Positions 14,980-23,587 of a stretch of DNA of 26,167 bases are shown in pieces. This stretch comes from a virus. The first letter of the stretch is position 1; every line of letters begins with the position of its first letter. Under the pieces are notes generated by a model that was not told the origin of the DNA, searched no databases, and saw nothing but the letters and a program-made list of their open reading frames with translations. The position numbers and the translations under genes were made by a program. The stretch lies in the IMG/VR virus record IMGVR_UViG_3300048587_000142, positions 1 to 26,167 of that record; one strand, 5' to 3'.

Positions 14980-15680
14980 TGTCGGTCACGTTCCGCACCA
15001 TCGGATTCCCGACGCATCTGTTCCGGATCGAGTCCTCCTCGTTCCGGCTGACGCCGGTGCAGATCACCTCGGGCGCGGCTTTGTCGGGATTCGTGCGCGC
15101 GTCGGGGCTTGTGTCGATGCTCTGGAACGGCCGGATCAACCTCGCGGCGATGACGGACGCGCAGGGCCGCGAGTTCGAATCCTTCATCGCGCGGCTGTCC
15201 GGACAGGCGGTTTTGTTCGAGATCCCGGCACCGCAACGGGCGCTGCCGATCGGCGCGGCGGCCGGCTTCGCGTCGGGCAATCCCGCTTATCCGGTCGATG
15301 GGGTCGACCTGGAGGGAGTGAAGATCGTGACCGGATCGACCACCTGCCTCGTGCGCGATGCGGCGCCCCGCTATGCGAGCGCCATCATGCTGAAGGGGCT
15401 CGTTCCGGACACACTGGTGCTGCGGCCGGGGGATACGTTCGTGCTTGGCGGCAATCTCTACATGGTGTCCGGCAAGGTGAGGTCGGACGGCAACGGCGAG
15501 GCGCGGGTGGCGTTCGACTGGCGCCTGCACCGGCCGGCAAGGGCGGGCGATATCGTATCGTTCCGCCGCGCGCGCGTGCGCGTGCAGCTCAAGGCGGCAT
15601 CCGAGGGCGAGGTGGAGCGCGACACGGCAGGCATCGCGCGGGGCGGCTTCGCGTTCACCGAAGTGCCGTATGCCGCATGA
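14979..15680 (+). CDS. Distal tail-type protein (by position)
   Basis: 233 aa, function inferred from place. It follows the tape measure by TGATG overlap, where distal tail (Dit-like) or GTA gp12-like proteins lie. The sequence is beta-rich with few helices: SVTFRTIGFPTHLFRIESSS at the start, AMTDAQGREFESFIARLSGQ in the middle (a pattern seen in phage tail proteins that replace or precede the hub), VLRPGDTFVLGGNLYMVSG, and a C-terminal FRRARVRVQLKAASEGEVER. No enzymatic motif is visible. It ends in an ATGA overlap with the next gene. Confidence 0.65.
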   Translation: MSVTFRTIGFPTHLFRIESSSFRLTPVQITSGAALSGFVRASGLVSMLWNGRINLAAMTDAQGREFESFIARLSGQAVLFEIPAPQRALPIGAAAGFASGNPAYPVDGVDLEGVKIVTGSTTCLVRDAAPRYASAIMLKGLVPDTLVLRPGDTFVLGGNLYMVSGKVRSDGNGEARVAFDWRLHRPARAGDIVSFRRARVRVQLKAASEGEVERDTAGIARGGFAFTEVPYAA

Positions 15681-16231
15681 CTCCGGCGCGGCGCCAGAGC
15701 CTGCTGCGATCGGGCGCGGTGCGCGTCGTCGTCATGGCGGACATCGATCATCCCGAGACCTATATCCGGGCATGGAACGGGGTCGGAATCATCTCGTGGG
15801 CGGGTGAGGACTATTACGGGTTCGGGTTGCTGGGCTCGATCACGCCGGTGCGCTCGACCGACGGCATCGAGGTGATCGAAGTCCGCTTCGGGCTGTCGGG
15901 CGTCGATCGCGATCTCCTCGGAGACCTGCACGCCTCGGTGAAGGGCCGGGAGGCCATACTGCATGAGGCCTGGCTCGACCGGCATTATCGCATCGTCTAC
16001 CGCCGGCGCCTGGTGAAGGCGCGGCTCGACCGACCGGAATACGCGGTCGCGGCGGACGGCAAGGTCGATTACGCGATGATCGGGCATGCCGGCATGTACC
16101 AGTTGCTTGCCACATCCAGTGCCAAGGTCTCGCCGGAGGAAGCGAAAGCGCTCCATCCGGACGAGACGGGCTACGACGAAATCCATCTGCAACAGGACCT
16201 GCAATTGCCATGGCTGCCGCCGGAAGCGTGA
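15677..16231 (+). CDS. Tail tip / baseplate hub-type protein (DUF2163-like position)
   Basis: 184 aa. Sits where GTA gp13-type hub proteins are found, between the distal tail-type and DUF6950-like genes. Readable features: ARRQSLLRSGAVRVVVMADI, YIRAWNGVGIISWAGEDYYG, SITPVRSTDGIEVIEVRFGL, ending QQDLQLPWLPPEA. The hub role is inferred from order and from the beta-rich IRAWNGxGxIxWxG pattern that is common in DUF2163-type and related tail proteins. The ATG overlaps the preceding TGA by ATGA. Confidence 0.65.
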   Translation: MTPARRQSLLRSGAVRVVVMADIDHPETYIRAWNGVGIISWAGEDYYGFGLLGSITPVRSTDGIEVIEVRFGLSGVDRDLLGDLHASVKGREAILHEAWLDRHYRIVYRRRLVKARLDRPEYAVAADGKVDYAMIGHAGMYQLLATSSAKVSPEEAKALHPDETGYDEIHLQQDLQLPWLPPEA

Positions 16232-16656
16232 CGGATATCCGCCGCAGGCGCATCGTAGATGCGCTGATCGCGCGCATGGCAGTGACGAGCGGCGCGCCGT
16301 CATGGAATGGTGATGATTGCAAGGATTTTGCAGCCTATCCGTATCTCGCCGCACTCGGCGTCGATCCGGCGAAACATCTGCGGCAGCGCTGGAAGACGAA
16401 ACGTGAGGCGCTGCGGGTGCTGCTGGAAAGCGGCCACCGCTCGGTGCTCGAGGCGTGCGAGGCGATTGCGGCAGATCTCGGCTGGCCGCGGATCGATCCG
16501 GTCGGGGCCATGGACGGCGATCCTGGCCTTGCCGAGATAGACGGCGTGCAGACCTGTTGCGTGCGCCATCCGTCGGGATTGTGGGTGTGCCGCTCGCAAC
16601 GCGGCTATGCCTGCATTTCGGACAATCTGATCGTCGCCGCCTGGCGGTGTGTCTGA
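16210..16656 (+). CDS. Tail-tip DUF6950-like (NlpC/P60-related) protein
   Basis: 148 aa. The core SWNGDDCKDFAAYPYLAALG (C37), then a long helical stretch with KHLRQRWKTKREALRVLLES, a predicted GD-P-LAEIDG turn, and a C-terminus LIVAAWRC, resemble the DUF6950 proteins encoded between hub and gpJ-like genes in alphaproteobacterial phages. That family looks like a papain/NlpC-type fold, so a past or present cell-wall hydrolase at the tail tip is possible. Only the Cys is obvious; a partner His is not clear, so activity is uncertain. The start is ambiguous: ATG at 16210 (22-base overlap with the previous gene) or GTG at 16228 (GTGA overlap). Confidence 0.65.
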   Translation: MAAAGSVTDIRRRRIVDALIARMAVTSGAPSWNGDDCKDFAAYPYLAALGVDPAKHLRQRWKTKREALRVLLESGHRSVLEACEAIAADLGWPRIDPVGAMDGDPGLAEIDGVQTCCVRHPSGLWVCRSQRGYACISDNLIVAAWRCV

Positions 16657-16666
16657 ACGGAATATC

Positions 16667-18382
16667 ATGAAACTCGAAGCGGGATTGAGCGGCGGGCCAT
16701 TGCTCGCGCCATCGGAAGGCCGCGGGCGGCTGAAGGGCCGGCGCGTCCTGCCGGCGGCTGCACCGTTCCTGATGGGGCCGCCTTACATCTCCCGCGGCGG
16801 CCTCAATCCCGTGCCGCGCGATCCGGTTTCAATCTCGATCGCCACGGCGGCCGCTTTCACGCAAGCGACCGGGATCATCTTGAGCTTTGAGGCATTCACC
16901 GCGCTGACGCTCGTCACATCTGCTGCGGTGACGATCGGGACCTCCTTTGCCATCTCGGCGGCGGCGACAGCACTCTCGAACACCAGCAAGCAATCGACGC
17001 TGGCGGGCGGGCAGGGCGTATCGTTCGGCGACCAGGGCCTGCGCCTGCCGGTGCGCCAGCCGATCCCGCCGCAATGGCTGGTGCTGGGCGAGGTGATGAC
17101 GTCCGGCAAGGTGCTGTGGGGTCGGGACAAGCGGCCGTATATCTGGATCATGTACGAGTTGGGCGAGCACGAGTGCGGGGATTTCCTCGGGCTCACCATC
17201 AACGGGCAGAACGTGCCGCTTGAGGATCCCGGCACCGGCATCATGCGGGCGAACTCCGCGCCGTTCTTCGACGGCACGACGCGCTATATCGAACTGGCCT
17301 ATCGCAACGGCGCACCGGGGCAGGAGATATGCCCGATCGTCGCCCGCGACATCACCGATCCGGCGCCGCCCTCGACCTTCCGTCAGCGCCTCGGCGCCTG
17401 CATCACGCTGAAAGCCCATTACGGCGCCAACGACACGGTGCACAAGGAAGTCTACGGCGACGACCGCGCCTTCAATCCGCTGTTCCGCTACCGCGGCGCC
17501 AAGGTGCCTGATCCCCGGGCAGCAGAGTTCGATCCGCACAATCCGGCGACCTGGGTGCAGTCCTCGAATGCGACGCTGAATCTGATCCGCTACCTGATCC
17601 ATCCCTGGCCGAACGTGCCGGCGGTGAGCGTCGACGATATCGACTGGGAGCGGGTCAGGGATGCGGCCGACATCGACGACAAATGGCGAGGGCTGAAGGA
17701 CGGCGGCCGCGAGCGCAACCACACGATCGACTGCGTGATCCTGTCGACCGAGGACCGCACGCAGAAGGTGCGCGAGCTCCTGACCGCAATGGACGGTCTC
17801 CTCATCAACGATGGCGGCGCCTATTACACGCGGCCGGGCGACCGGGCGAAGCCGCGGGGCACGATCACGCCGCGCATGCTGCAGGGCGGCTTCGACGTCG
17901 CCCCGCATGTGCCGGATCGCGACCAGGTCAACATTGTCAAGACCGAGTTCGTCGCGCCGGAACGCGAATACAACGTGGTGGTCGGCCCGGTGCTGAAGAA
18001 CGAGGGCTTCATTGCGGCGGACGGCGCGCCGCACGAAATGACACTGTCGCTGCCCTGCACGCGCGGAAATGCACGCGCGCAACGGTTCGCCAAGCGCAAG
18101 ATGTTCGAGCGGCGCAATGCCGGAAGCTGGTCGGGCGCGCTCACGATCGACTGCGCGCATTACGTGGCGGGGGACATCGTGCGGTTTGCGGATTGGGGCT
18201 CGATCGGGTTTCCGGGGGTCGATGGCGAGTATCAGGTGCGCGACGTGCGGCGGGACGAGACTCTGACCTCCGTACAAATATCCGCGACTCGCTGGTCCAA
18301 CGAACGTTTTGCCTGGCATGCGCCGGACGAGCAGCAGGATTTCGAACTGGATGAAGACGTTCTCAATGCGGGTGCAGCCTGA
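16667..18382 (+). CDS. Tail hub / host-specificity protein, gpJ-like
   Basis: 571 aa from ATG 16667 (CGGA six bases upstream; an in-frame GTG at 16649 overlaps the previous gene). Residues about 45-105 are hydrophobic and Ala/Thr/Ser-rich (ISIATAAAFTQATGIILSFE and following), as in the central-fibre/gpJ group. After this comes GDQGLRLPVRQPIPPQWLVL GEV, then KRPYIWIMYELGEHECGDFL, a Phage-tail_3/gpJ-like beta region (NHTIDCVILSTEDRTQKVRE, LLTAMDGLLINDGGAYYTRP) and a C-terminal FADWGSIGFPGVDGEYQVRD. It most likely closes the tail tip and holds the fibres. Confidence 0.8.
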   Translation: MKLEAGLSGGPLLAPSEGRGRLKGRRVLPAAAPFLMGPPYISRGGLNPVPRDPVSISIATAAAFTQATGIILSFEAFTALTLVTSAAVTIGTSFAISAAATALSNTSKQSTLAGGQGVSFGDQGLRLPVRQPIPPQWLVLGEVMTSGKVLWGRDKRPYIWIMYELGEHECGDFLGLTINGQNVPLEDPGTGIMRANSAPFFDGTTRYIELAYRNGAPGQEICPIVARDITDPAPPSTFRQRLGACITLKAHYGANDTVHKEVYGDDRAFNPLFRYRGAKVPDPRAAEFDPHNPATWVQSSNATLNLIRYLIHPWPNVPAVSVDDIDWERVRDAADIDDKWRGLKDGGRERNHTIDCVILSTEDRTQKVRELLTAMDGLLINDGGAYYTRPGDRAKPRGTITPRMLQGGFDVAPHVPDRDQVNIVKTEFVAPEREYNVVVGPVLKNEGFIAADGAPHEMTLSLPCTRGNARAQRFAKRKMFERRNAGSWSGALTIDCAHYVAGDIVRFADWGSIGFPGVDGEYQVRDVRRDETLTSVQISATRWSNERFAWHAPDEQQDFELDEDVLNAGAA

Positions 18383-19722
18383 TGCCTGACACCATCCATC
18401 CCGTCGCGCAGGCCTTTCCACGCGATTCAGACGGCCCGACGAGCTGGGACGCGATCCAGCAAAATCTCGCGCGCTGCTTCGCCATGACGGTGCCGGCGGC
18501 GGACGACGTCGAGGGCATGGATTTCGCGGCCTTGAACGCGGCCGTGCAGCCGGAATTGATCTTCTGCCGGGATTATCCCGGCATCCCGTTCGTCTTCGAT
18601 CCGCTTTCCTCGGCGAGCCACAATCCGCCAGTCTCCCTGAAATCCCTCGATGACCGGCGCTACCTCGCGGCCTTTGTGCCGCAGGTCTTCGTCAACGTCA
18701 TCGATCACACCATGGACACGCCGCCGGACAGTCCGGCCAACGGGGACCGCTACGCCATTCCGGCCGCACCATCCGGCGCCTGGTCGGATCACGCGGGCGA
18801 GCTTGCGGTGCATGCGGATGGTGACTGGTATTTCGTAGCCGTGGAGGAGGGATTCCAGACCTATTCGCTGGCAATCGAGAGCCACATTTTTCTCGGCGCG
18901 TCCGGCACCTGGGAGATTTCGGGCTTCGAGGCGGACAGCGTCGGCCCCCGCGAGTTGAAAAAGCCCTGGGGCTTCTCGGTTGTCTCCGAGACCGCGACGC
19001 CTCCGGGCGGGACGCCAGCGGCGGGCTCGCTCTATATCGTCGGGGCGAGCGCGACCGGCGCGTGGGACGACCACGACGGCGAGGTCGCGGAAGCCGATGG
19101 CAGCGGCGGGTGGAGTTTCCACGCGGCTTATGCCGGCGCCCAGGTCTTTGACATCGCGGCCAACATCAACAAGCGGTTCAATGCGGATACCGGGGCATGG
19201 GTGTCTGCGGCCGGCGTGTGGATCGACCACAAGCGTGTCGAAACTACGGGCACGGGCAGCCAGACCGCGCCGTCGGGCTCGGCCGTCTATTCCTATTCGA
19301 CCTCGACTCCGCCGACCACGTCGCAGCGGCGGCGTATTGACACGGCGACCTTGTCTTTCACGGCGAAGGCCGCCAACAACCTTCTGCGGTTCAGATACGA
19401 CGCCGACCACAATGGATATGTGTCCGGCGGCACCGTCGGCAACGCCGTCTCCGCCGATCAACCAAGCTTTGTCGCGCTCTATCGCGATAGCGAGGCCAAT
19501 GCAATTGCGTGGCGAAAACTGGATTCGCTTGGGGCGATTAATGACGGCTACACGCCGCAACATATCTCAAGTGTCCTTGAAGTGACGGCTCCGGATGCCG
19601 CTGCGCACACATACACCATCGCGATTCATTCCGGGGCCATTGATGGCGGCGGCACCGACGCTGCGCGAGATATCACTGAACTGACCCGGCGGGCGTTCGA
19701 AGTCGAAGAAAAAGCAGTCTGA
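18382..19722 (+). CDS. Tail protein with two DUF2793-like modules
   Basis: 446 aa. Two copies of a DUF2793-like module are visible: residues about 102-178 (TPPDSPANGDRYAIPAAPSG, AWSDHAGELAVHADGDWYFV) and about 197-275 (TPPGGTPAAGSLYIVGASAT, GAWDDHDGEVAEADGSGGWS). Each has the pattern P-x-x-G-x-x-Y-hydrophobic, GAW-x-x-H-x-G-E and an aromatic W-x-F strand. The rest is beta-rich and Ala/Thr/Ser-rich. DUF2793 proteins are encoded next to gpJ/GTA gp15-type tail genes; they are thought to be fibre or receptor-binding parts. TGATG overlap with the gpJ-like gene. Confidence 0.75.
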   Translation: MPDTIHPVAQAFPRDSDGPTSWDAIQQNLARCFAMTVPAADDVEGMDFAALNAAVQPELIFCRDYPGIPFVFDPLSSASHNPPVSLKSLDDRRYLAAFVPQVFVNVIDHTMDTPPDSPANGDRYAIPAAPSGAWSDHAGELAVHADGDWYFVAVEEGFQTYSLAIESHIFLGASGTWEISGFEADSVGPRELKKPWGFSVVSETATPPGGTPAAGSLYIVGASATGAWDDHDGEVAEADGSGGWSFHAAYAGAQVFDIAANINKRFNADTGAWVSAAGVWIDHKRVETTGTGSQTAPSGSAVYSYSTSTPPTTSQRRRIDTATLSFTAKAANNLLRFRYDADHNGYVSGGTVGNAVSADQPSFVALYRDSEANAIAWRKLDSLGAINDGYTPQHISSVLEVTAPDAAAHTYTIAIHSGAIDGGGTDAARDITELTRRAFEVEEKAV

Positions 19723-19729
19723 TCCGATC

Positions 19730-21823
19730 ATGAAACATCCGATACAGGAAGCGTGGGGCTTTGGCTCGACGCCGGCCGGCGAGGCCGCGGCGGAAGACAT
19801 CCCGAACGCTGGCGAGACGTATTTCGTCTCGGCGTTCGCATCGGTGAACGACATCACGACGCGCGATCTGGAGCGGACCAGGATCGTCCTGATCGGCTCC
19901 GGTGCCACGTTCTCTGTCTATCGCTACGATCCCGAGAACACCGATCCGGAGAACGGCGTCACCGTCGTCCATGACAGCGAGGATCGGCCGTTCGTGCGGC
20001 TTGGGACCGGCGCGGATTTCACAGGCTTCGATCCGCGCGGCGCATATGATGACGGCACGAGCTACGAACTGCTCGATCTGGTCACCGACCAGAATGCGAG
20101 CTGGGTCTATATCGGAGATGAGCCGGAGTCAGGCAACGCGCCGCCAACGCTGCCGGCGACGGCCAATGCATATTGGCAGTTGATCGCCGCGCCGGGAACC
20201 GACGGGGAGCCAGGCCCGCAGGGCATCAAGGGCGATCCTGCCGGCGCGTTCCAGGTGTTTGATGCCTCGACTTCCGAGGCTGATCCTGGCGACGGAAAGT
20301 TCCGACTGAACAATGCCGATCTCACGGCCGTCTCGGAAGGCTATTTTGACAATCTGGATGCTGATGGCGGCTCGATCGCTGGCTGGCTCGATTCCTTCGA
20401 CAACAACAACCATGCCGCCGACCGTGGCCGGCTTGAAATCCGCAGCGTCGATGACCGGTCTGTCTATGCCACGTATCTCGTTTTCGGAACGGTTGAGGAC
20501 GGCTCTGGCTATCGCAGCATCAGCCTTGAGCATATCGATTCCGCAGGACCGTTCGATGCTGACGCCGCCTTCGCGCTGACCTTCATTCCGACGGGTGACA
20601 AGGGCGAGGCCGGCAACGACGGCGCGGACGGCGTCGATCCCGGCTATCCGTTCCAGTGGTCGGATACGACGAGCGAGACGGAGCCCACGCTCGGGCAGGT
20701 GAATTTCAACCATGCCTCGCTCGGCAGTGTCACGAAGATCATTATCTCCGGCTTCTCGGCGTCGAATTCCAATCCGGATATCTCGGCGGTCATCAGGTCC
20801 TGGGATGACGGCGGCAATGCCTCCAATCGCGGCCGGCTCCTGTTCAAAAATCGTGTTGCGCCAGAGGAGACGGCAGAATTCCGCATCACCGGCGTGATCG
20901 TCGATCACACGGACTGGTTCGAGATTCCGGCAGGCTTCGTCGGCGGACCGGGGCTGACGGACAATGCCTTCGTCTCCGTCGAATTCACGGAGAAGGGCGA
21001 AACCGGCGCGGATGGCGAGGGGGCTGTCGACACCGTCAACAGCATCTCGCCGGTCGGCGGCAATGTCAGCCTGGAGGCAGAGGATATCCCGTTCGACGAC
21101 ACGGTGGCGGACCCGCTGCTCGGTCCAGTTGCCAATGTGCAGGAGGTCATCGACGCGCTGCTGCAGGCGCTGGACAATGTCGCTTTCACGGGCGACTATT
21201 CCGACCTGTCCGGCCTGCCGACGCTCGGCGATCTGGCCGCGCTCAATAGTGTCGGGTCCTCGCAGATCGACAACGATGCGGTGACGAACGACAAGCTGCG
21301 CGATTCCGCGGCCGTGTCGGTGATCGGACGTTCGGCAAATTCGACCGGCGGTCCAGCCGATATCGCGGCAGACGCGAACGGCAAGATCCTCGGGCGGCTG
21401 TCCAACGCGCTCGGCTTCGCGACGCTGTCGGATTTCATCGATGCGATCGGGTCGACGCAAGGGTCAATCCTGTATCGCGGTGCATCCGGCTGGGCCATAT
21501 TGACGCCCGGCACGAGCGGCCATGTTCTGACTTCAAACGGCGCCGGGGCCAATCCAAGCTATCAGGCAGGGGGTGGTGGGTCGTTTCAGCCGATTCCGTC
21601 CAGCAATGCGACGATTGGGGTTGGATCGGTCGTGGCCGCTGCAAATTTTTCCGGAGGAACTGTTAACTCGGAGTCGACAACGGCCGGGAGCGGACTTCGA
21701 CCGGTCTATGCTTCGTATGATCCGGGCTCTGGAAACGGCGGGTCATTGCCGGGAACGTGGCGCAATATTGGTGGAGCAAATTGTATCTCCAACCGAATAT
21801 CAATTTGGGTAAGGACAGCCTGA
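19730..21823 (+). CDS. Tail fibre, collagen-linked modular protein
   Basis: 697 aa. Order: N-terminal attachment domain (1-98); a CBM-like segment (100-154, YDDGTSYELLDLVTDQNASW, ending AYWQLI); collagen-like GTDGEPGPQGIKGD (156-169); module A (about 174-288); collagen-like GDKGEAGNDGADG (289-301); module B (about 308-420), related to A; KGETGADGEG (422-431); then the common phage fibre block VNSISPVGGNVSL, a DYSDLSGLPTLGDLAALN region, and VIGRSANSTGGPADI / GSTQGSILYRGASGW repeats of a fibre shaft; the C-terminal ~80 residues are Gly/Ser-rich and form the tip (GTWRNIGG). It would bind the host surface. Confidence 0.85.
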   Translation: MKHPIQEAWGFGSTPAGEAAAEDIPNAGETYFVSAFASVNDITTRDLERTRIVLIGSGATFSVYRYDPENTDPENGVTVVHDSEDRPFVRLGTGADFTGFDPRGAYDDGTSYELLDLVTDQNASWVYIGDEPESGNAPPTLPATANAYWQLIAAPGTDGEPGPQGIKGDPAGAFQVFDASTSEADPGDGKFRLNNADLTAVSEGYFDNLDADGGSIAGWLDSFDNNNHAADRGRLEIRSVDDRSVYATYLVFGTVEDGSGYRSISLEHIDSAGPFDADAAFALTFIPTGDKGEAGNDGADGVDPGYPFQWSDTTSETEPTLGQVNFNHASLGSVTKIIISGFSASNSNPDISAVIRSWDDGGNASNRGRLLFKNRVAPEETAEFRITGVIVDHTDWFEIPAGFVGGPGLTDNAFVSVEFTEKGETGADGEGAVDTVNSISPVGGNVSLEAEDIPFDDTVADPLLGPVANVQEVIDALLQALDNVAFTGDYSDLSGLPTLGDLAALNSVGSSQIDNDAVTNDKLRDSAAVSVIGRSANSTGGPADIAADANGKILGRLSNALGFATLSDFIDAIGSTQGSILYRGASGWAILTPGTSGHVLTSNGAGANPSYQAGGGGSFQPIPSSNATIGVGSVVAAANFSGGTVNSESTTAGSGLRPVYASYDPGSGNGGSLPGTWRNIGGANCISNRISIWVRTA

Positions 21824-21824
21824 C

Positions 21825-22250
21825 ATGCAACTTGCCAATGCGCGATACAATGATGCGTCTCATACGACATTTGATGTCGATGTGACGATCGACGGCGAAA
21901 CATTCCCGTTCAGCTACCATCCGCAAGATAATGCTCCGGTCTCGTGCGCAATCCGCGATCTGCTTGCCTGTCAGGGATTGAGCATCGCGGATCATGTTGT
22001 TGCGCCGCCTGCGCTGACACCGTTGACGCCGCGCCAGATCAGACTTGCGCTTGCTGGCGCGGGGTTGCTGGATCAGGTTGAAGCGGCGATTAATTTGCTT
22101 GACGAGCCGACCCAGAGCAGGTTGCGAATCGAGTGGGAATACGCGTCGACGTTCGAGCGCAACAACCCGCTGCTGCTACAGATCGGCGCGGTGCTTGGGC
22201 TCACCAGCGAGCAGGTTGACGCCGTATGGTTGGGCGCACTAGGTTTGTGA
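21825..22250 (+). CDS. Small XkdW-like protein, possible fibre assembly factor
   Basis: 141 aa. The C-terminal part LTPRQIRLALAGAGLLDQVE, then IEWEYASTFERNNPLLLQIG and LTSEQVDAVWLGAL, is the signature of a short domain that often follows tail fibres in phages (XkdW-like). The N-terminal half (DGETFPFSYHPQDNAPVSCA) resembles beta-rich fibre-associated proteins. Role as fibre chaperone or virion accessory is inferred from position two bases after the fibre stop. AAGGAC lies about nine bases before the ATG. Confidence 0.7.
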   Translation: MQLANARYNDASHTTFDVDVTIDGETFPFSYHPQDNAPVSCAIRDLLACQGLSIADHVVAPPALTPLTPRQIRLALAGAGLLDQVEAAINLLDEPTQSRLRIEWEYASTFERNNPLLLQIGAVLGLTSEQVDAVWLGALGL

Positions 22251-22278
22251 CGGTTCTATTGTACGTCAGAGCAACGTT

Positions 22279-23016
22279 TTGAACGATCTTGAACGCATTG
22301 AGATAGCGCTGCCGGGTGGCCAGAGGCGACCGTTCTATTTTCGCTCAACGAGCGATGCCGACAAGGCCGTCATCAATCAGGTTTTCACGGCGCGAGAATA
22401 CAAAACGGCAAGCGATGTTCTGCAATGGCGCATGCAGGGCTATATCAGCGGTGTCGGCCAAGGAAAGTCCCTGCTGGTTATCGATGCCGGTGCGCATATC
22501 GGAGCGAGTGTCGTCTATTTCTGGCATCTTTATCCGCGCATCCATGTCTGCGCAATCGAGCCAGAACGTGAGAATTTTCAGATTTTAAGACGGAATACCG
22601 ATGGCCTGCCCGTCACGTTGATTGAAGGTGCAGTTAACGGCGCAACCGGAAAGGTTTGGCTACAGGACCCGAAAATCGGTCAGTGGGGTTATCGGATTGA
22701 CGGCGGCTCGGGCTTGTATCAGGTACAAGGCTACACCGTGAAGAATCTGTTAGAGCGATTCCCTTCAGAAAAGTTTGCTCCGCTCATGTGCAAACTGGAT
22801 ATCGAGGGGTCCGAAGGGGACGTGTTCGGGCATGACGCATCAATCCTGGACGTTTTTCCACTCGTGATCGTCGAGTTGCATGATTGGATGTTGCCGGGAC
22901 GGAATACGTCAAAAAGCCTGTTGCGAGCTGCCTCAGAGCGAAATGTGGATTTCGTGATCGGTGGCGAGAATGTGTTCATTTTGAATAACGAGCTTTTGAA
23001 ACTGCCGGCGCGATAA
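22279..23016 (+). CDS. FkbM-family methyltransferase
   Basis: 245 aa SAM-dependent methyltransferase. Motif I is LLVIDAGAHIGASVVYFW (65-82); CAIEPERENF (91-100) holds the acidic residue that binds SAM; KLDIEGSEGDVF (172-183) is the second FkbM signature. FkbM enzymes O-methylate sugars or polyketides. It is not a structural gene; position after the fibre points to a cargo gene, possibly for lysogenic conversion of surface glycans. The only plausible start is TTG at 22279 without a visible Shine-Dalgarno. Base composition is visibly more A/T-rich than its neighbours, with TTA and AGA codons that are otherwise rare here, a sign of transfer. Confidence 0.88.
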   Translation: MNDLERIEIALPGGQRRPFYFRSTSDADKAVINQVFTAREYKTASDVLQWRMQGYISGVGQGKSLLVIDAGAHIGASVVYFWHLYPRIHVCAIEPERENFQILRRNTDGLPVTLIEGAVNGATGKVWLQDPKIGQWGYRIDGGSGLYQVQGYTVKNLLERFPSEKFAPLMCKLDIEGSEGDVFGHDASILDVFPLVIVELHDWMLPGRNTSKSLLRAASERNVDFVIGGENVFILNNELLKLPAR

Positions 23017-23040
23017 ATCGCTCCTAGAGAGTTGTTCTCA

Positions 23041-23072
23041 AGGAGCCGCCTCCGGGCGGCTTTTCCTTTTTA
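23041..23072 (+). terminator. Rho-independent terminator before the lysis genes
   Basis: Stem AGCCGCC (23044-23050) with GGCGGCT (23055-23061), tetraloop TCCG, followed by TTTTCCTTTTTAT. This is the clearest T-rich terminator in the late region. The lysis genes may therefore need readthrough or their own promoter; none is obvious in 23062-23098. Confidence 0.8.
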
Positions 23073-23098
23073 TAGACCCCACAAAATCCGAGGTGACG

Positions 23099-23587
23099 AT
23101 GCGACTTCTCTTAGCCGCATGCGCGCTGCTGTGCGCGCTTAATTTGGCACAGTCGGCTGAAGCGTCATGGCTCGGCAATCCGACGCTGTTCGGGACGCAA
23201 GTGCAGGATCGGACGCTCTCTGGCTACCGCAAGGCATCTGCCAGTCGCTCCTGCCTGACAGCCGAGACCCGCGCCGTGCTGGCGCGGCTGGAAGCGCGGT
23301 TCGGCGCCGTGAAGGTGATCTCGACCTGCCGTCCGGGTGCGGTCATCGCGGGCTCGGGGGGGCGCCCGTCCTATCACCGGTACGGAATGGCGGTCGATTT
23401 CATCGCGCCGCCTGGCCGCAAGGCCGAGGTCGTCAAGTGGCTCTATCGGCAGGGCACGCTGGTGATGACCTATGGCCGCATGTCCCATGTCCATTTCAAT
23501 CTGGGACAGGGCGCGCGCATCGCCTGTGGCGGCTGCGGCAGGAAGGCCGCGCGCAAGGCGCGGAAAGCCTACGCGGCCGCGCGATGA
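23099..23587 (+). CDS. Exported M15-type peptidase (endolysin candidate)
   Basis: 162 aa. Residues 1-23 are a signal peptide (MRLLLAACALLCALNLAQSA, likely cut after ASA-like AEA). HRYGMAVD (93-100) is a perfect HxxGxAxD zinc motif of M15/YcbK (DUF882) D-Ala-D-Ala peptidases; SHVHFNLG supplies a further His (H130/H132). The protein would cleave peptidoglycan cross-links in the periplasm. The C-terminus is Cys-Gly-rich and then strongly basic (GCGRKAARKARKAYAAAR). The start at ATG 23099 is preferred over GTG 23093, which is part of the AGGTGA ribosome-binding site. Ends in an ATGA overlap with the next gene. Confidence 0.85.
   Translation: MRLLLAACALLCALNLAQSAEASWLGNPTLFGTQVQDRTLSGYRKASASRSCLTAETRAVLARLEARFGAVKVISTCRPGAVIAGSGGRPSYHRYGMAVDFIAPPGRKAEVVKWLYRQGTLVMTYGRMSHVHFNLGQGARIACGGCGRKAARKARKAYAAAR

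Noticed and set aside
23167-23583. Upstream extension of the Cys-rich protein frame
   Set aside because: This part is the M15 peptidase gene in another frame; the ATGA at 23584 fits the coupling seen throughout.
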